Assembly: GCA_026708645.1 (NCBI GenBank)
Contig: JAPOUM010000021.1
Span: forward strand, 1-64,000
Reading direction: 5' to 3'
Origin: Acidimicrobiaceae bacterium
Lineage (GTDB): Bacteria > Actinomycetota > Acidimicrobiia > Acidimicrobiales > Aldehydirespiratoraceae
DNA length: 64,000 bases
Shown here one piece after another: positions 35,344 to 44,829 of the stretch; the stretch's first letter is position 1, and every line of letters begins with the position of its first letter. The notes under the pieces are model-generated. The model was given only the letters and a program-made list of their open reading frames with translations. It was not told where the DNA came from and did not search any database. A program made the position numbers and the translations under genes.

Positions 35344-36063
35344 ATGAATCGACAGTCGACCCCCAACGACGACGAACAGCATCCGAACGGCCCGGACACG
35401 TCTGACATTGCTGCGCCGACAGCGGCGAACGCCGGCGCGGCCGCCGCTGCTGCGGCCGACTCGGACCCGTTCGATTCGACCGCTTCGGTTGCGCCGGGCG
35501 ACGCCGTGCCCGCAGCGCAGCCTGACTCCGAACGGACCGCCGAAGAACTGCTCGGGCTGCGGCCGCAGCTCCCGCCGCGCAGCGCGTTCGCACGAGCGCT
35601 GCGCGCCCGCAGTGATCGCCGGCTGCGCGCCCGACGGGTGCGCCGGCTGGTGCGCCACATCGAGCCGTGGTCCGTGTTGAAAGTGTCGCTGATCCTTTAT
35701 TTCTGCGTCTGGGTGATCATGCTGTTCGTCGGGGTGACACTGTGGAACCTGGCCGAGAACTCGGGACTGGTCTCCAATGTCGAGAATTTCGTGGTGGAGC
35801 TCTTCGCCCTGGAATCCTTCACCATCAACGCCGACCAGATATTCAGGATCGCCGCGGTCGGCGGCCTGGTCATGGTGGTCGCAGGCAGCGGCGCGACCGT
35901 CCTCGCCGCAGTGCTGTTCAATCTGATCAGCGACGTCACCGGCGGCGTCCGCCTGACTGTGGTGGAAGAAGAAACGGCCAGACCTCGGGCACGGCGCGGC
36001 CGTCGTCGGGTGCTGGTGGCCGCTCCGCCTCCCGAGTCCGGAGATCCCCGGACCCGCCGCTGA
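35344..36063 (+). CDS. DUF3566 transmembrane protein
   Basis: 239 residues. The N-terminal ~115 residues are disordered and rich in A, P and D. The DUF3566 domain starts near IEPWSVLKVSLILYFCVWVIM, has two transmembrane helices (about 120-142 and 178-200), and contains DVTGGVRLTVVEEE. The family always sits downstream of gyrA in mycobacteria and relatives. Its function is not established. Confidence 0.9.
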   Translation: MNRQSTPNDDEQHPNGPDTSDIAAPTAANAGAAAAAAADSDPFDSTASVAPGDAVPAAQPDSERTAEELLGLRPQLPPRSAFARALRARSDRRLRARRVRRLVRHIEPWSVLKVSLILYFCVWVIMLFVGVTLWNLAENSGLVSNVENFVVELFALESFTINADQIFRIAAVGGLVMVVAGSGATVLAAVLFNLISDVTGGVRLTVVEEETARPRARRGRRRVLVAAPPPESGDPRTRR

Positions 36064-36115
36064 GAGAGAGCGCGCAGCCGGATCGGCGTTTCTGCGGCTA
36101 GCGTTCAGTACTGCC

Positions 36116-36189
<74 letters not shown>

Positions 36190-36241
36190 CACATTCGCGT
36201 TCCCGCACGCGCATTCCGCCTGTCAGCCCCGGAGGGCGTCT

Positions 36242-36394
36242 TTGGCCGCAGGACTCATCGCCTTGATCCGCCGCACGATCGTCGCCGTGGTCGTGGGAAT
36301 GGCAGTGGCTGCAGTCCTGCGAGTGCGCGGCCGCGGCGGCGTCCCGCCCCAGACCGGCGGCTGGCGCGAACTGCGAGACGACGAACTGGCGTGA
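36242..36394 (+). CDS. 50-residue membrane micro-protein
   Basis: A TTG at 36242 has a GGAGGG site six bases upstream. It opens a 50-codon frame with a single hydrophobic helix (AAGLIALIRRTIVAVVVGMAVAAVL) and a short basic/acidic tail ending WRELRDDELA. Its stop overlaps the GTG of the following oxidoreductase as GTGA, so translation appears coupled. I do not recognise a family. The ribosome site, helix and overlap together make it likely to be real. Confidence 0.6.
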   Translation: MAAGLIALIRRTIVAVVVGMAVAAVLRVRGRGGVPPQTGGWRELRDDELA

Positions 36395-37422
36395 GGCGTC
36401 CGCAGGCGACCCCGGCGCGCGTCATCGTTTTCGGCGCCGGGGCGACCGGCGCCCGTGTCGTGCGGATGCTCGCAGAAAGCCCGGAAGTGGGCCGGGTCGA
36501 AGTGCGCGACCCCGACACGGCTCGACTGCGACGGACAGTCGATTCCTGCGACGACTCGGTCACCGCCGCCCGAGGACTCGAAATGCCTCCGGATGCCGAC
36601 ATGGTGGTGATCGCCACTCCGACAGGAACCCAGGCCGCCGCGGCTCGTGCAGCTGTCAACGCCGGGGCGTCCGCCGTCACCACCAGCAGCGAGATCAGCG
36701 AAACCCGCGAACTGCTCGCATTGGGCTCACTGGCCGCCGAGAACGGCGTCGCTTTGGTGGTGGGGGCTGGTTTCATGCCGGGGCTCACTTGCCTGCTGGC
36801 GCGTGCGGGTGCGGCGGAATTCGATCTGGTCGACGAGATTCACGTCGCCAAAGCCGGCACCGGCGGCCCCGCTTGTGCGCGGCAGCATCATCGCGCTTTG
36901 AGCAGCCTGGCGATCGACTGGCGCGACGGGAGCTGGACGCGCCGGTCCGGGGGATCCGGCCGGGAGCTCTGCTGGTTCCCCGACCCCGTGGCCGGACGAG
37001 ACTGTTATCGGGGCGCTCTGTCCGACGCTTTGCTGCTGGTTCCGGCGTTCGAGGGCGTGGAGCGGGTGACCGCCCGCCTCGCGGCCACTCGTCGCGACCG
37101 GCTGACGGCGCCGCTGCCGATGATGCGCCGCCCGCACCCGGAAGGAGGCGTGGGGGCGGTGCGTGTGGAGCTTCGCGGCCGGCGAGCCGCCCGACGACAT
37201 GTGGCGGTTCTGGGGGCTCAGGCCCGCCCGGCGCAAGGCGCGGCCATCGTCGCGGCAGCGACGGCGCTGCACTTGATCGGACGGGCCGACGTTTCGGGGG
37301 CAGGCGGCTTGGCCTCGATCCGCGACACGGGGCGTCTGCTGCGAGCTGTCGCCGACCGCGGACTGCGTCCCTGCCGGTTCGAGGGCTTCACCCTGTCACG
37401 CGACGAGACCCCGCGCCCTTGA
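36391..37422 (+). CDS. saccharopine-dehydrogenase-like NAD(P)-binding oxidoreductase
   Basis: 343 residues from the GTG at 36391. The Rossmann motif is VIVFGAGATGARVVRML at residues 10-26, followed by DADMVVIATPTGTQAAAARAAVNAGA. The C-terminal part resembles the catalytic half of saccharopine or homoserine dehydrogenase-like enzymes but I cannot name the substrate. It is coupled to the preceding micro-protein. Its 3' end overlaps hisN, on the other strand, by 35 bp. Confidence 0.75.
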   Translation: MRRPQATPARVIVFGAGATGARVVRMLAESPEVGRVEVRDPDTARLRRTVDSCDDSVTAARGLEMPPDADMVVIATPTGTQAAAARAAVNAGASAVTTSSEISETRELLALGSLAAENGVALVVGAGFMPGLTCLLARAGAAEFDLVDEIHVAKAGTGGPACARQHHRALSSLAIDWRDGSWTRRSGGSGRELCWFPDPVAGRDCYRGALSDALLLVPAFEGVERVTARLAATRRDRLTAPLPMMRRPHPEGGVGAVRVELRGRRAARRHVAVLGAQARPAQGAAIVAAATALHLIGRADVSGAGGLASIRDTGRLLRAVADRGLRPCRFEGFTLSRDETPRP

Positions 37423-38239
37423 AGCACTCGAGCAGTTCGCTGTGCAAGATCTTGTTGCTGGCGACGGCTGAGCCGCTGCGCCAGTCGTCGGCGCCGGCGG
37501 TGTCGGTGAAACACCCGCCCGCCTCGCTGACTATGACCGACATCGGGGCGACGTCCCATTCGCGGCACTCAGGGTCGATCATGGCTTCGGCCCGGCCGGT
37601 CGCTACCAGCGCATAGCCGTACGCGTCTCCCCAGGTCCGCACCCGGGCACCCGAAGAACGAACCCGTTCGAGGGGGAGCGGCGGCCAGTACGACAGGCCG
37701 CTGGTGCATACGTAAGCCCCGTCGAGGCTGTCGCGGCCGCTGACGCGGCAAACCTCTCCGCTGCCGGGCGCCTTGCCGGCGTCACGGCTCCAGCGGGCGC
37801 CGCGCCCTCGGGCGGCCCAGACGCACTCGTTGAGCGCCGGCAGACAGATCACCCCCACGCACGGGCCTCGCTCGTCCACCAGCGCCAGCAGAGTGGCGAA
37901 CAGGGGCACCCCTTGAGCGAAGGCTTTGGTGCCGTCGATGGGGTCGATCACCCAGCAGCGGCCGGCCTCGCCGGCAGCGCCGCCGGTGACGCCTTCTTCC
38001 TCGCCGAGAACGGTGTCGTCAGGGAAGGCAGCGGCGATCTCCGCCCGCAGGAGGCGCTCAGACGCATAGTCGGCTTCGGTCACCGGTGAACCGTCTTGCT
38101 TGGCGCCCACCTCCAGACCGCGGGACTGATACCAGTCCAGAGTGAGCCGCCCGGCGCGCACCGCCGCCGTGACTGCGAAATCCACGAGTTCCTGGTCAAT
38201 CACGAGGCGCCGCCCAGCGAGAAGCGACAAAGGCCGCAT
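37388..38239 (-). CDS. hisN: inositol monophosphatase family protein, probable histidinol-phosphatase
   Basis: 283 residues. The metal-binding motifs are all present: GEEEG near residue 82, WVIDPIDGTKAFAQG near 100, and ECREWDVAP near 225. SPVTEADYASERLLR is typical of the histidinol-phosphatase subgroup in actinobacteria. Inositol-phosphatase activity cannot be excluded. The start is uncertain: ATG at 38239 or a GTG near 38203. It is divergent from the next small gene, with overlapping promoters. Confidence 0.85.
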   Translation of the reverse strand: MRPLSLLAGRRLVIDQELVDFAVTAAVRAGRLTLDWYQSRGLEVGAKQDGSPVTEADYASERLLRAEIAAAFPDDTVLGEEEGVTGGAAGEAGRCWVIDPIDGTKAFAQGVPLFATLLALVDERGPCVGVICLPALNECVWAARGRGARWSRDAGKAPGSGEVCRVSGRDSLDGAYVCTSGLSYWPPLPLERVRSSGARVRTWGDAYGYALVATGRAEAMIDPECREWDVAPMSVIVSEAGGCFTDTAGADDWRSGSAVASNKILHSELLECFKGAGSRRVTG

Positions 38240-38268
38240 TAACGACAGATACAGGTATATTGCAATGC

Positions 38269-38616
38269 ATGTCAAGCATTGACGAGCTTTTTCATCAAGC
38301 GCATCTCAAGATGCTGAGAGCCGAGAGATGCCGTGAGGTCGCCGAGATGCTCGACCGCCGCGGGCAGTCACTGGTCGAACGCCATGAACCGGTCGTCGAC
38401 TTGCACCGCGTAGAGGTTTGGCGGGGAAGAGCCGCCAGCGCCAGCCGAACCCGGCTCCGCCATGTCATCGGCAGGGCACTCTATTCGCTCCAGTCTGACC
38501 TGGCCACGATCAGTCGGGCCTTGCGCAGCGAAGCGGCGTCGCTGGAGCAACAAGCGGCGACGCTGCGCCGTCAGGCCCAGCAGGCCGAAACGTCCGCGGC
38601 TGCACATGGGCGTTGA
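38269..38616 (+). CDS. coiled-coil protein of unknown function
   Basis: 115 residues, mostly alpha-helical, with an R, A and Q-rich C terminus that should form a coiled coil (LRSEAASLEQQAATLRRQAQQAE). The ATG at 38269 lies eight bases after TATATT (38256-38261), so a leaderless message is plausible. No recognised family. It may be a small cytosolic or envelope-associated protein. Confidence 0.5.
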   Translation: MSSIDELFHQAHLKMLRAERCREVAEMLDRRGQSLVERHEPVVDLHRVEVWRGRAASASRTRLRHVIGRALYSLQSDLATISRALRSEAASLEQQAATLRRQAQQAETSAAAHGR

Positions 38617-38624
38617 GGAAGCCC

Positions 38625-38811
38625 GGCGTTGTTGCGGTGGGGGGGGGGGGGCTCTCATCTGCTCGCGCGCGCTCCCGGAGGCCGAACGGCGTCGGGGGTC
38701 GTGGTGTTTGTGGGGGCGAGGCCGTGGCCTGAGCGGCCCGTGAGCGCAGCGAACCTGAGCGGGAGTGGCGTTGTTGCGGTGTGGGGGCTCTCATCTGTCC
38801 GCGCGCGCTCT
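38625..38811. repeat. pair of ~45-bp direct repeats with G run
   Basis: The sequence GCGTTGTTGCGGTG, a G run, then CTCTCATCTG and CGCGCGCGCTC occurs at about 38625-38672 and again at about 38767-38811. The first copy has a run of more than ten G, the second only five. They flank the gap before the alpha-hydroxy-acid oxidase gene, where no gene is seen. Confidence 0.6.
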
Positions 38812-38824
38812 AAGGTCAGGTTCC

Positions 38825-40072
38825 ATGATCGTTGACACTCTCAAGTCGGTGCTGCGCTTTCGCGGCCCGGAACTCAACGCGACTCGTCGTCGCCTGCAAA
38901 AAGCCGCCAGCATCGAAGATCTGCGCGAACTGGCCCGCCGCCGTCTTCCTGGCGGGGTTTTCGACTACATCGACGGCGGTGCCGAGGACGAAGTGGCACT
39001 CGACCGCAACACGCGTGCTTTCAGGGAACTCGAATTCGTGCCGCGGGTGCTGCGAGACATGAGCAGCATCGACACCAGCAGTCAGCTGCTGGGCCGCGAA
39101 TTGCCGTTTCCGTTGGTTCTGGCGCCCACAGGCTTCACTCGTATTGCCTGCCCTGACGGCGAGCTGGCTGTGGCCCGTTGCGCGGAGCGCGCCGGGTTGC
39201 CCTACTCGCTGTCCACGATGGGCACCCGTTCCGCCACTGAGGTGGCGGCGGTGAGCGAGGGCTGGAAATGGTTCCAGGTGTACGTCTGGCGCGACCGGGG
39301 ACTGCTCGAAGACATGATCGCGCATGCCGCCGGGGCGGGCTTCGAGGTGCTGTGCATCACTGTGGACGCGGCCATGCTCGGCCGCCGCGAGCGCGATGTG
39401 CGCCGCGGCTTCACGCTGCCTCCCACGATGGGACTCGACATCATCTGGGAAGGACTGCGCAAACCCGGCTGGAGTCTCCGGTTCGCGCTCTCGGATCCGA
39501 TCTCGTTCGCGAGTGTCGCCCAGAGCATCGAAGGACCCAGATCCACTGCGGTCGATCTGGCCTCTTTCATGAACGCGCAGTTCGATCCCTCGCTGTCTTG
39601 GGACGACGTCGAATGGATGCGTTCGCTCTGGTCGGGGCCGGTGCTCGTCAAGGGCGTGCAGAGCGTGGCCGACGCGGTGATCGCCCGCGACCAGGGACTC
39701 GACGGGATAGTGCTGTCCAATCACGGCGGCCGTCAGCTCGACTCGGCGCCCGCGGTCGCTGATCTGGTGGCGCCCGTGGCCGACGAGGTCGGAGGAGACC
39801 TGGAGATCATCTGCGACGGCGGCGTCCGCCGCGGCGGCGACATCGTCAAGGCTTTGGCGCTCGGCGCCACCGCTTGCATGATCGGTCGCCCCTACCTGTA
39901 CGGGCTCGCCGCGGCCGGCGAGCCGGGCGTGGACTGGGTGATCGAGCATCTCCATGCCGGGATGAAGCGCGACATGGCCCTGTGCGGCGCTGCGAGCGTC
40001 GCTGAGCTGACCCCCGAGCTGGTGGCCCGGCGCGTTCCGTTGCCTTCAGCGTCTCGCGACGACCCGTTTTAG
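38825..40072 (+). CDS. FMN-dependent alpha-hydroxy-acid oxidase/dehydrogenase
   Basis: 415 residues in the L-lactate dehydrogenase/glycolate oxidase family. Seen are LPGGVFDYIDGGAEDEVAL, the FMN segment LAPTGFTRIACPDGELAVAR, the base and substrate arginine in GIVLSNHGGRQLD, and the phosphate-binding ICDGGVRRGGDIVKALALGA. It oxidises a 2-hydroxy acid to a keto acid; the substrate is not determined. Lactate or mandelate-type and mycofactocin-associated relatives are possible. A 36-bp gap separates it from the Fe-S/NrfD gene. Confidence 0.92.
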   Translation: MIVDTLKSVLRFRGPELNATRRRLQKAASIEDLRELARRRLPGGVFDYIDGGAEDEVALDRNTRAFRELEFVPRVLRDMSSIDTSSQLLGRELPFPLVLAPTGFTRIACPDGELAVARCAERAGLPYSLSTMGTRSATEVAAVSEGWKWFQVYVWRDRGLLEDMIAHAAGAGFEVLCITVDAAMLGRRERDVRRGFTLPPTMGLDIIWEGLRKPGWSLRFALSDPISFASVAQSIEGPRSTAVDLASFMNAQFDPSLSWDDVEWMRSLWSGPVLVKGVQSVADAVIARDQGLDGIVLSNHGGRQLDSAPAVADLVAPVADEVGGDLEIICDGGVRRGGDIVKALALGATACMIGRPYLYGLAAAGEPGVDWVIEHLHAGMKRDMALCGAASVAELTPELVARRVPLPSASRDDPF

Positions 40073-40108
40073 CCCGCGACCCGCGCATTCAGTGACCTGT
40101 TGTAGTCC

Positions 40109-41623
40109 TTGACCCGGCTCGGCTTTCTTCTGGACAGCGCCAGCTGCATCGGCTGCCATGCCTGCACGGTCGCCTGCAAAGCCGAGCACGGGGTGGCGCT
40201 CGGCGTGAACCGCACCTGGGTCAAATACATCGAGACCGGCACGTTCCCTGACGTCGGCCGGCATTTCTCGGTGATGCGCTGCAATCACTGCGACAACGCC
40301 CCTTGCATAACCATCTGCCCCACCAACGCGCTTTTCCGTGCCGACAACGGGGTGGTCGATTTCGACGACCGCAGCTGCATCGGCTGCAAAGGCTGCATGA
40401 ACGCCTGCCCTTATGACGCCCTCTACATCAACCCGGCCACCAACACCGCCCACAAATGCAACTTCTGCAACCATCGCATCGAGCAGAACCTCGAACCGAG
40501 CTGCGTGGTGGTGTGCCCAACGCATGCCATCAAGGTGGCCGACCTCGACGACCCCGACGACGCGACCACCCGGCTGATAGCCCGAAACGAGACCGCGGTC
40601 AGGGCGCCCGAGCAGAGGACCCTGCCGAAAGTCCACTACCTCGGCGCGCCGCAGGCGGCGCTCGACCCGCTGCGCAGCGCCATCGCCTCCGACGGGATGA
40701 TCTGGGCTGACACCACCCCGCAGCATCCCACGCCGCCGGCCGCCTCAGCGGGACTGGAAGCCAGAACCGCGTACACCACCGCGCACGAGACGACCTGGAA
40801 ATCCCGAGTTTCGAGTTATCTGGTCACCAAGGCAGCCGCCGCCGGGGTGATGGCTGTGGCGGCGCTGCTGGCGCTGCTCGGCCACAGTGAAGCCCAGGCC
40901 GCGGTGGGGGTGATGCCAGCGGTGGCCGCCGGGGTGCTGCTGGCAGTCACAGGCGCCCTGCTGGTGGGCGACCTGCGTCGGCCGGGGCGCTTCTATTATC
41001 TGCTGACCCGCCCCAACAAGAGGTCATGGCTGGTGAAGGGCGCCTGGGTGCTCGCCGCCTTCGCCGTTGTCTGCGGGGCTTGGTTCTCGGCGGCCGTCGC
41101 CGGCGCGGGCGCGGCGCTGTTGCTGCTGGCGGCGCCGGCGATCGTGGCCGGCGCGGCCGTCGCCGGCTACACGGCTTTTTTGTTCAACCAGTGCGAAGGC
41201 CGCGACCTGTGGCAATCGCGGCTGGTTCTGCCGATGCTGCTGGCTCAGGGCGCGGTCGCCGGCGCGGCCGTCTACCTGCTTGCTGATCCGGTGATGGACG
41301 TCCCCGATGCCGGTGTGGTGCGCTGGGTGTTCCTCGGCGGTTTGATCGCTTGCGGCGCGCTGACATGCGCCGAGTTCGCGACAGGCGGCAACAGACACGT
41401 CGAAGCCGCTCTGGCGAATCTTGCACGAGGCCGGTGGGCACGGCGTTTCTGGGTCGGGGCGATAGGGCTCGGCCTGATGGTTCCGGCGATCGTCACGGTC
41501 GCGGCCGTCGCCGCGGACGGCGGCCCGACGCTGCCGGCGATCGCCGCTGCGGCCGCGGTGGCGGGCATGTGGTTCTACGAGGACAGTTTCGTGCGGGCGG
41601 GACAGTCCGTGCCGCTGTCATAG
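40109..41623 (+). CDS. fused four-cluster ferredoxin and NrfD/DmsC-like membrane subunit
   Basis: 504 residues. Residues 1-190 are a DmsB-type electron-transfer domain with four cysteine sets for four [4Fe-4S] clusters: CIGCHACTVAC, CNHCDNAPCITIC, CIGCKGCMNAC, and CNFC with SCVVVC. After a short linker, about residues 240-500 hold roughly eight hydrophobic helices of the NrfD/DmsC anchor type. The two are usually separate subunits, so this is a fusion. The TTG start at 40109 is tentative. It is followed directly by the molybdoenzyme and should pass electrons between it and the quinone pool. Confidence 0.88.
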   Translation: MTRLGFLLDSASCIGCHACTVACKAEHGVALGVNRTWVKYIETGTFPDVGRHFSVMRCNHCDNAPCITICPTNALFRADNGVVDFDDRSCIGCKGCMNACPYDALYINPATNTAHKCNFCNHRIEQNLEPSCVVVCPTHAIKVADLDDPDDATTRLIARNETAVRAPEQRTLPKVHYLGAPQAALDPLRSAIASDGMIWADTTPQHPTPPAASAGLEARTAYTTAHETTWKSRVSSYLVTKAAAAGVMAVAALLALLGHSEAQAAVGVMPAVAAGVLLAVTGALLVGDLRRPGRFYYLLTRPNKRSWLVKGAWVLAAFAVVCGAWFSAAVAGAGAALLLLAAPAIVAGAAVAGYTAFLFNQCEGRDLWQSRLVLPMLLAQGAVAGAAVYLLADPVMDVPDAGVVRWVFLGGLIACGALTCAEFATGGNRHVEAALANLARGRWARRFWVGAIGLGLMVPAIVTVAAVAADGGPTLPAIAAAAAVAGMWFYEDSFVRAGQSVPLS

Positions 41624-41633
41624 CCGCAGAACG

Positions 41634-41772
41634 ACGCGACACGAACGACGCTGACGACACGAACGACGCTGACGACACGAGCGCTGCGAGCGACATGAAC
41701 GATGCTGACGACATGAACGATGCTGACGACATGAACGACGCTGACGACACGAGCGATGCGAGCGACACGAGT
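41634..41772 (+). repeat. 18-bp tandem repeat at start of the molybdoenzyme gene
   Basis: About seven imperfect copies of an 18-bp unit (GCTGACGACATGAACGAT-like) encode the acidic N-terminal D-M/T-N-D-A-D repeats. The number of copies is likely to vary by slippage. It begins just after the stop of the Fe-S/NrfD gene, so part lies in the gap. Confidence 0.7.
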
Positions 41773-44709
41773 CCGGCGGGCGCTGCGAACGACGGGCACA
41801 GCGCGCCTCGCGGAACATCGCTGGACAGTTATCCACCGCACGAGGACTGGCACGACGCGGTCACGCTTGACGCTGCCGCTTGGCCCCGGAAGGTCGAGCA
41901 GCATCACTCTCTGATTCCCACCACATGCTTCAACTGCGAAGCGGCGTGCGGTCTGTTGTGCCACGTCAACCACGCCACGGGCCGCATCGACCGCGTGGAG
42001 GGCAACCCTCTGCACCCCGCCAGCCGCGGACGCAACTGCGCCAAAGGCCCGGCCACGCTCAACCAGATCAACGACCACGAGCGCATCCTCCACCCGTTGC
42101 GCCGCGCCGGCGAACGCGGCGGCGGCCAATGGCAGAAGGTCACCTGGGACGAAGCCCTCGCCGACATAGCCGGACGGATCCGCGGCGCTTTCGGCAGCGG
42201 CCGCCACAACGAGGTCATGTATCACGTGGGCCGCCCCGGCGAGGACGGTTTCGCCGAGAGGGTGCTGCAGTGCTGGGGCTGCGACGGCCACAACAGCCAC
42301 ACCAACGTTTGCAGCTCCAACGCCCGCATCGGCTATCAGAGCTGGATGGGCCACGACCGCCCCTCAGCCGATTTCGCCAATGCCGAAGTGATCTTCCTGA
42401 TTTCGTCCCATCTGGAGGCCGGCCACTATTTCAACCCTCACGCGCAGCGCATCGTCGAAGCCCAGAACAAGGGCGCCACCGTGATCTGCGTGGATCCGCG
42501 CCTGTCCAACACCGGCGCCAAAGCCGATTTCTGGCTGCCTGCCTGGCCGGGGACCGAACCGTTCCTGCTGCTGACGATGGCGCGCCTGCTGCTGGCCTCC
42601 GGCTCATGGGAGCGCGATTTCGTGCGCCGTTGGACGAACTGGGAGACCTATCTGCGTGAACGCCACCCCGGACGCCCGGCCCGGTTCGACTCGGTGGGGC
42701 CCGCACTGCTCGAGGATTACGAGGCTTACACGCCCGACGAAGCCGAAAGGGTCTGCGGTGTGGCGGCAGAGCAGATCGAAGAGATAGCCGGGATCATCGG
42801 ATCGCACCCCACGAAGTTCGCGTCGCACAACTGGCGAGCCGCCGGGGCCGGCAACCTGGGCGGCTGGCAGACGGCCCGCTGCCTGTTCTTGCTGAACGTC
42901 CTCACCGGGTCGGTGGGAACGGTCGGCGGGACCACCGGCAACGGTTGGAACAAGTTCAAGGCGCCGCATCCCGCCGCGGCGGCCCCGTCGCATCGCTGGA
43001 ACGAGCTCAACTGGCCCCGCGAGTACCCGCTGGCCTATCACGAGATGTCGATCCTCCTGCCGCATTTCCTGCGGGAAGGCCGAGGCCGCCTCGAGGTGTA
43101 CTTCAGCCGGGTCTACAACCCGGTGTGGACCAACCCGGACGGCTTCAGCTGGCTCGAAGCCTTGCAGGACCCGCAGAAGGTCGGCTGCCATGTGGCGCTG
43201 ACGCCCACTTGGTCGGAGACTGCCTTCTTCGCCGACTATGTGCTGCCCATGGGGGTGGCGGCCGAACGCCACGACGCGGCCAGCTTCGAGACCCATGCCG
43301 GTCGCTGGCTGGGATTCCGCCAACCGGTGATGCGCCGCTTCGCGGAGATCCGAGACGCCGCCGTCGAGCACGGCTCGCGCACGCATCAGTTCAATCCCGG
43401 GGAGGTCTGGGAAGAGAACGAGTTCTGGATCGACCTGTCGTGGCGCATCGACCCCGACGGCGCTCTGGGAATACGCCGCTGGTTCGAGAGCCCTGAGCGT
43501 CCGGGCACGCCCATGTCGGTGGACGACTACTACTCGCAGATGTTCGAGGCCGTCCCCGGCCTGGCCGCCGACGCTGAAGCGGCTGGTCAGACGCCTTTGG
43601 AGTTCATGCGCGACCGTGGCGCCTACGCCTTGGAGGGCGACATGTATCTGCGCCACGAACGCGAGGTTCCGGCGGCTGACCTGAGCGATTGCCGCAAAGA
43701 CTCCGAGGGGGTGTTCCGGCGTCCGGGCACACCGGGATCGTGGTCCGGCGACCATGAAGAACTGTCCGGACTGTCGCTCGACGGCCTCGGCGACGGGTCT
43801 CCGGCGGTTGAGATAGACGGCGTCGCCCGCGAGGGGTTCCCCACGCCGTCGCGCAAGCTCGAGCTGTATTCGCAGACCTTGGCGGACTGGGGCTGGCCCG
43901 AATACGCCGCACCCACCTGGATCCCTTCGCATGTCCACTGGGAGGATCTTGATCTTTGCGGTGACGAGCGGATCCTGCTGCCCACATTCCGCATTCCTAC
44001 TCTGATCCACACCCGTTCGGCCAACAGCAAATGGCTCGCCGAGTTGAGCCACCGGCATCCGCTGTGGATCCACCCGGACGACGCCGAAGCGCTGGGCGTC
44101 GCCGAGAACGGCATGGTGAGGGTGACCACCCGCATCGGCCATTTCGTGATCGTCGCTTGGCGCACGCAAGGCATCCGTCCCGGGGTGGTGGCGGTCTCGC
44201 ATCACATGGGCCGCTGGCGCCTGGATGCTTCCGCCGGCGCTTCATGGACCGGCGGAGTCGTCGACATCAGCTCCGGCCCGGCCTCGCCCTCGCCTCCGGA
44301 CGCGAGCCCGGGCTCGGGCACCGGCGCGATCTTTGATGCGGACTCCGACGTGAGCAACGACGGCACGTTGTGGCGGTTGCGCCGCCGCGATGCCCCGAAG
44401 GGCCACAGCAGCTCGGACCCGGACACGGAACGCATCTGGTGGAACGACACCGGGGTGCATCAGAACCTGGCCTTCTGCGTGCAACCCGACCCGGTTTCGG
44501 GGATGCAGTGCTGGCATCAGCGGGTGCGGGTCGGCCCGGCCGCCCCCGGCGACGTCTACGGCGACGTGGTCGTCGACACGGCCAAGGCCCGCGCGGCCTA
44601 CCGGGAATGGCTGGCCCTGACCCGTCCCGCGCCCGGACCCGACGGCCTGCGCCGCCCCCTGTGGTACGCCCGCCCCCTGAAACCGCCCCCCACCGCCTAC
44701 ACACTCTAA
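41695..44709 (+). CDS. molybdopterin-dependent oxidoreductase (DMSO reductase family)
   Basis: About 1004 residues. The N-terminal Fe-S motif CFNCEAACGLLC and the fourth Cys in RGRNCAKGP precede the bis-MGD domains (THTNVCSSNARIGYQSW may supply a Cys ligand). The C-terminal domain has PLWIHPDDAEALGVAENGMVRV, the MGD-binding beta barrel. No Tat signal is present; instead the N terminus is an acidic repeat, so the protein is probably cytoplasmic. It is coupled to the Fe-S/NrfD gene. Substrate is not identifiable from sequence. The start among several repeated ATGs (41695, 41713, 41731) is arbitrary. Confidence 0.88.
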   Translation: MNDADDMNDADDMNDADDTSDASDTSPAGAANDGHSAPRGTSLDSYPPHEDWHDAVTLDAAAWPRKVEQHHSLIPTTCFNCEAACGLLCHVNHATGRIDRVEGNPLHPASRGRNCAKGPATLNQINDHERILHPLRRAGERGGGQWQKVTWDEALADIAGRIRGAFGSGRHNEVMYHVGRPGEDGFAERVLQCWGCDGHNSHTNVCSSNARIGYQSWMGHDRPSADFANAEVIFLISSHLEAGHYFNPHAQRIVEAQNKGATVICVDPRLSNTGAKADFWLPAWPGTEPFLLLTMARLLLASGSWERDFVRRWTNWETYLRERHPGRPARFDSVGPALLEDYEAYTPDEAERVCGVAAEQIEEIAGIIGSHPTKFASHNWRAAGAGNLGGWQTARCLFLLNVLTGSVGTVGGTTGNGWNKFKAPHPAAAAPSHRWNELNWPREYPLAYHEMSILLPHFLREGRGRLEVYFSRVYNPVWTNPDGFSWLEALQDPQKVGCHVALTPTWSETAFFADYVLPMGVAAERHDAASFETHAGRWLGFRQPVMRRFAEIRDAAVEHGSRTHQFNPGEVWEENEFWIDLSWRIDPDGALGIRRWFESPERPGTPMSVDDYYSQMFEAVPGLAADAEAAGQTPLEFMRDRGAYALEGDMYLRHEREVPAADLSDCRKDSEGVFRRPGTPGSWSGDHEELSGLSLDGLGDGSPAVEIDGVAREGFPTPSRKLELYSQTLADWGWPEYAAPTWIPSHVHWEDLDLCGDERILLPTFRIPTLIHTRSANSKWLAELSHRHPLWIHPDDAEALGVAENGMVRVTTRIGHFVIVAWRTQGIRPGVVAVSHHMGRWRLDASAGASWTGGVVDISSGPASPSPPDASPGSGTGAIFDADSDVSNDGTLWRLRRRDAPKGHSSSDPDTERIWWNDTGVHQNLAFCVQPDPVSGMQCWHQRVRVGPAAPGDVYGDVVVDTAKARAAYREWLALTRPAPGPDGLRRPLWYARPLKPPPTAYTL

Positions 44710-44829
44710 TCCGCCACCCCGATTCCTCAAAAGTGCAGCAGCCACGAAATGCTACATAGGTGTCGTAGGGGGCAGCTATTGTTTAAGATCAAGTTCTCAC
44801 CAAGCTGCAGAAGGGAGTGAATACATAAT

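Noticed and set aside
44710-44829. N-terminal HTH half of the truncated ImmA/IrrE gene left of the R-M module
   Set aside because: I looked for an XRE helix-turn-helix remnant there and saw none.
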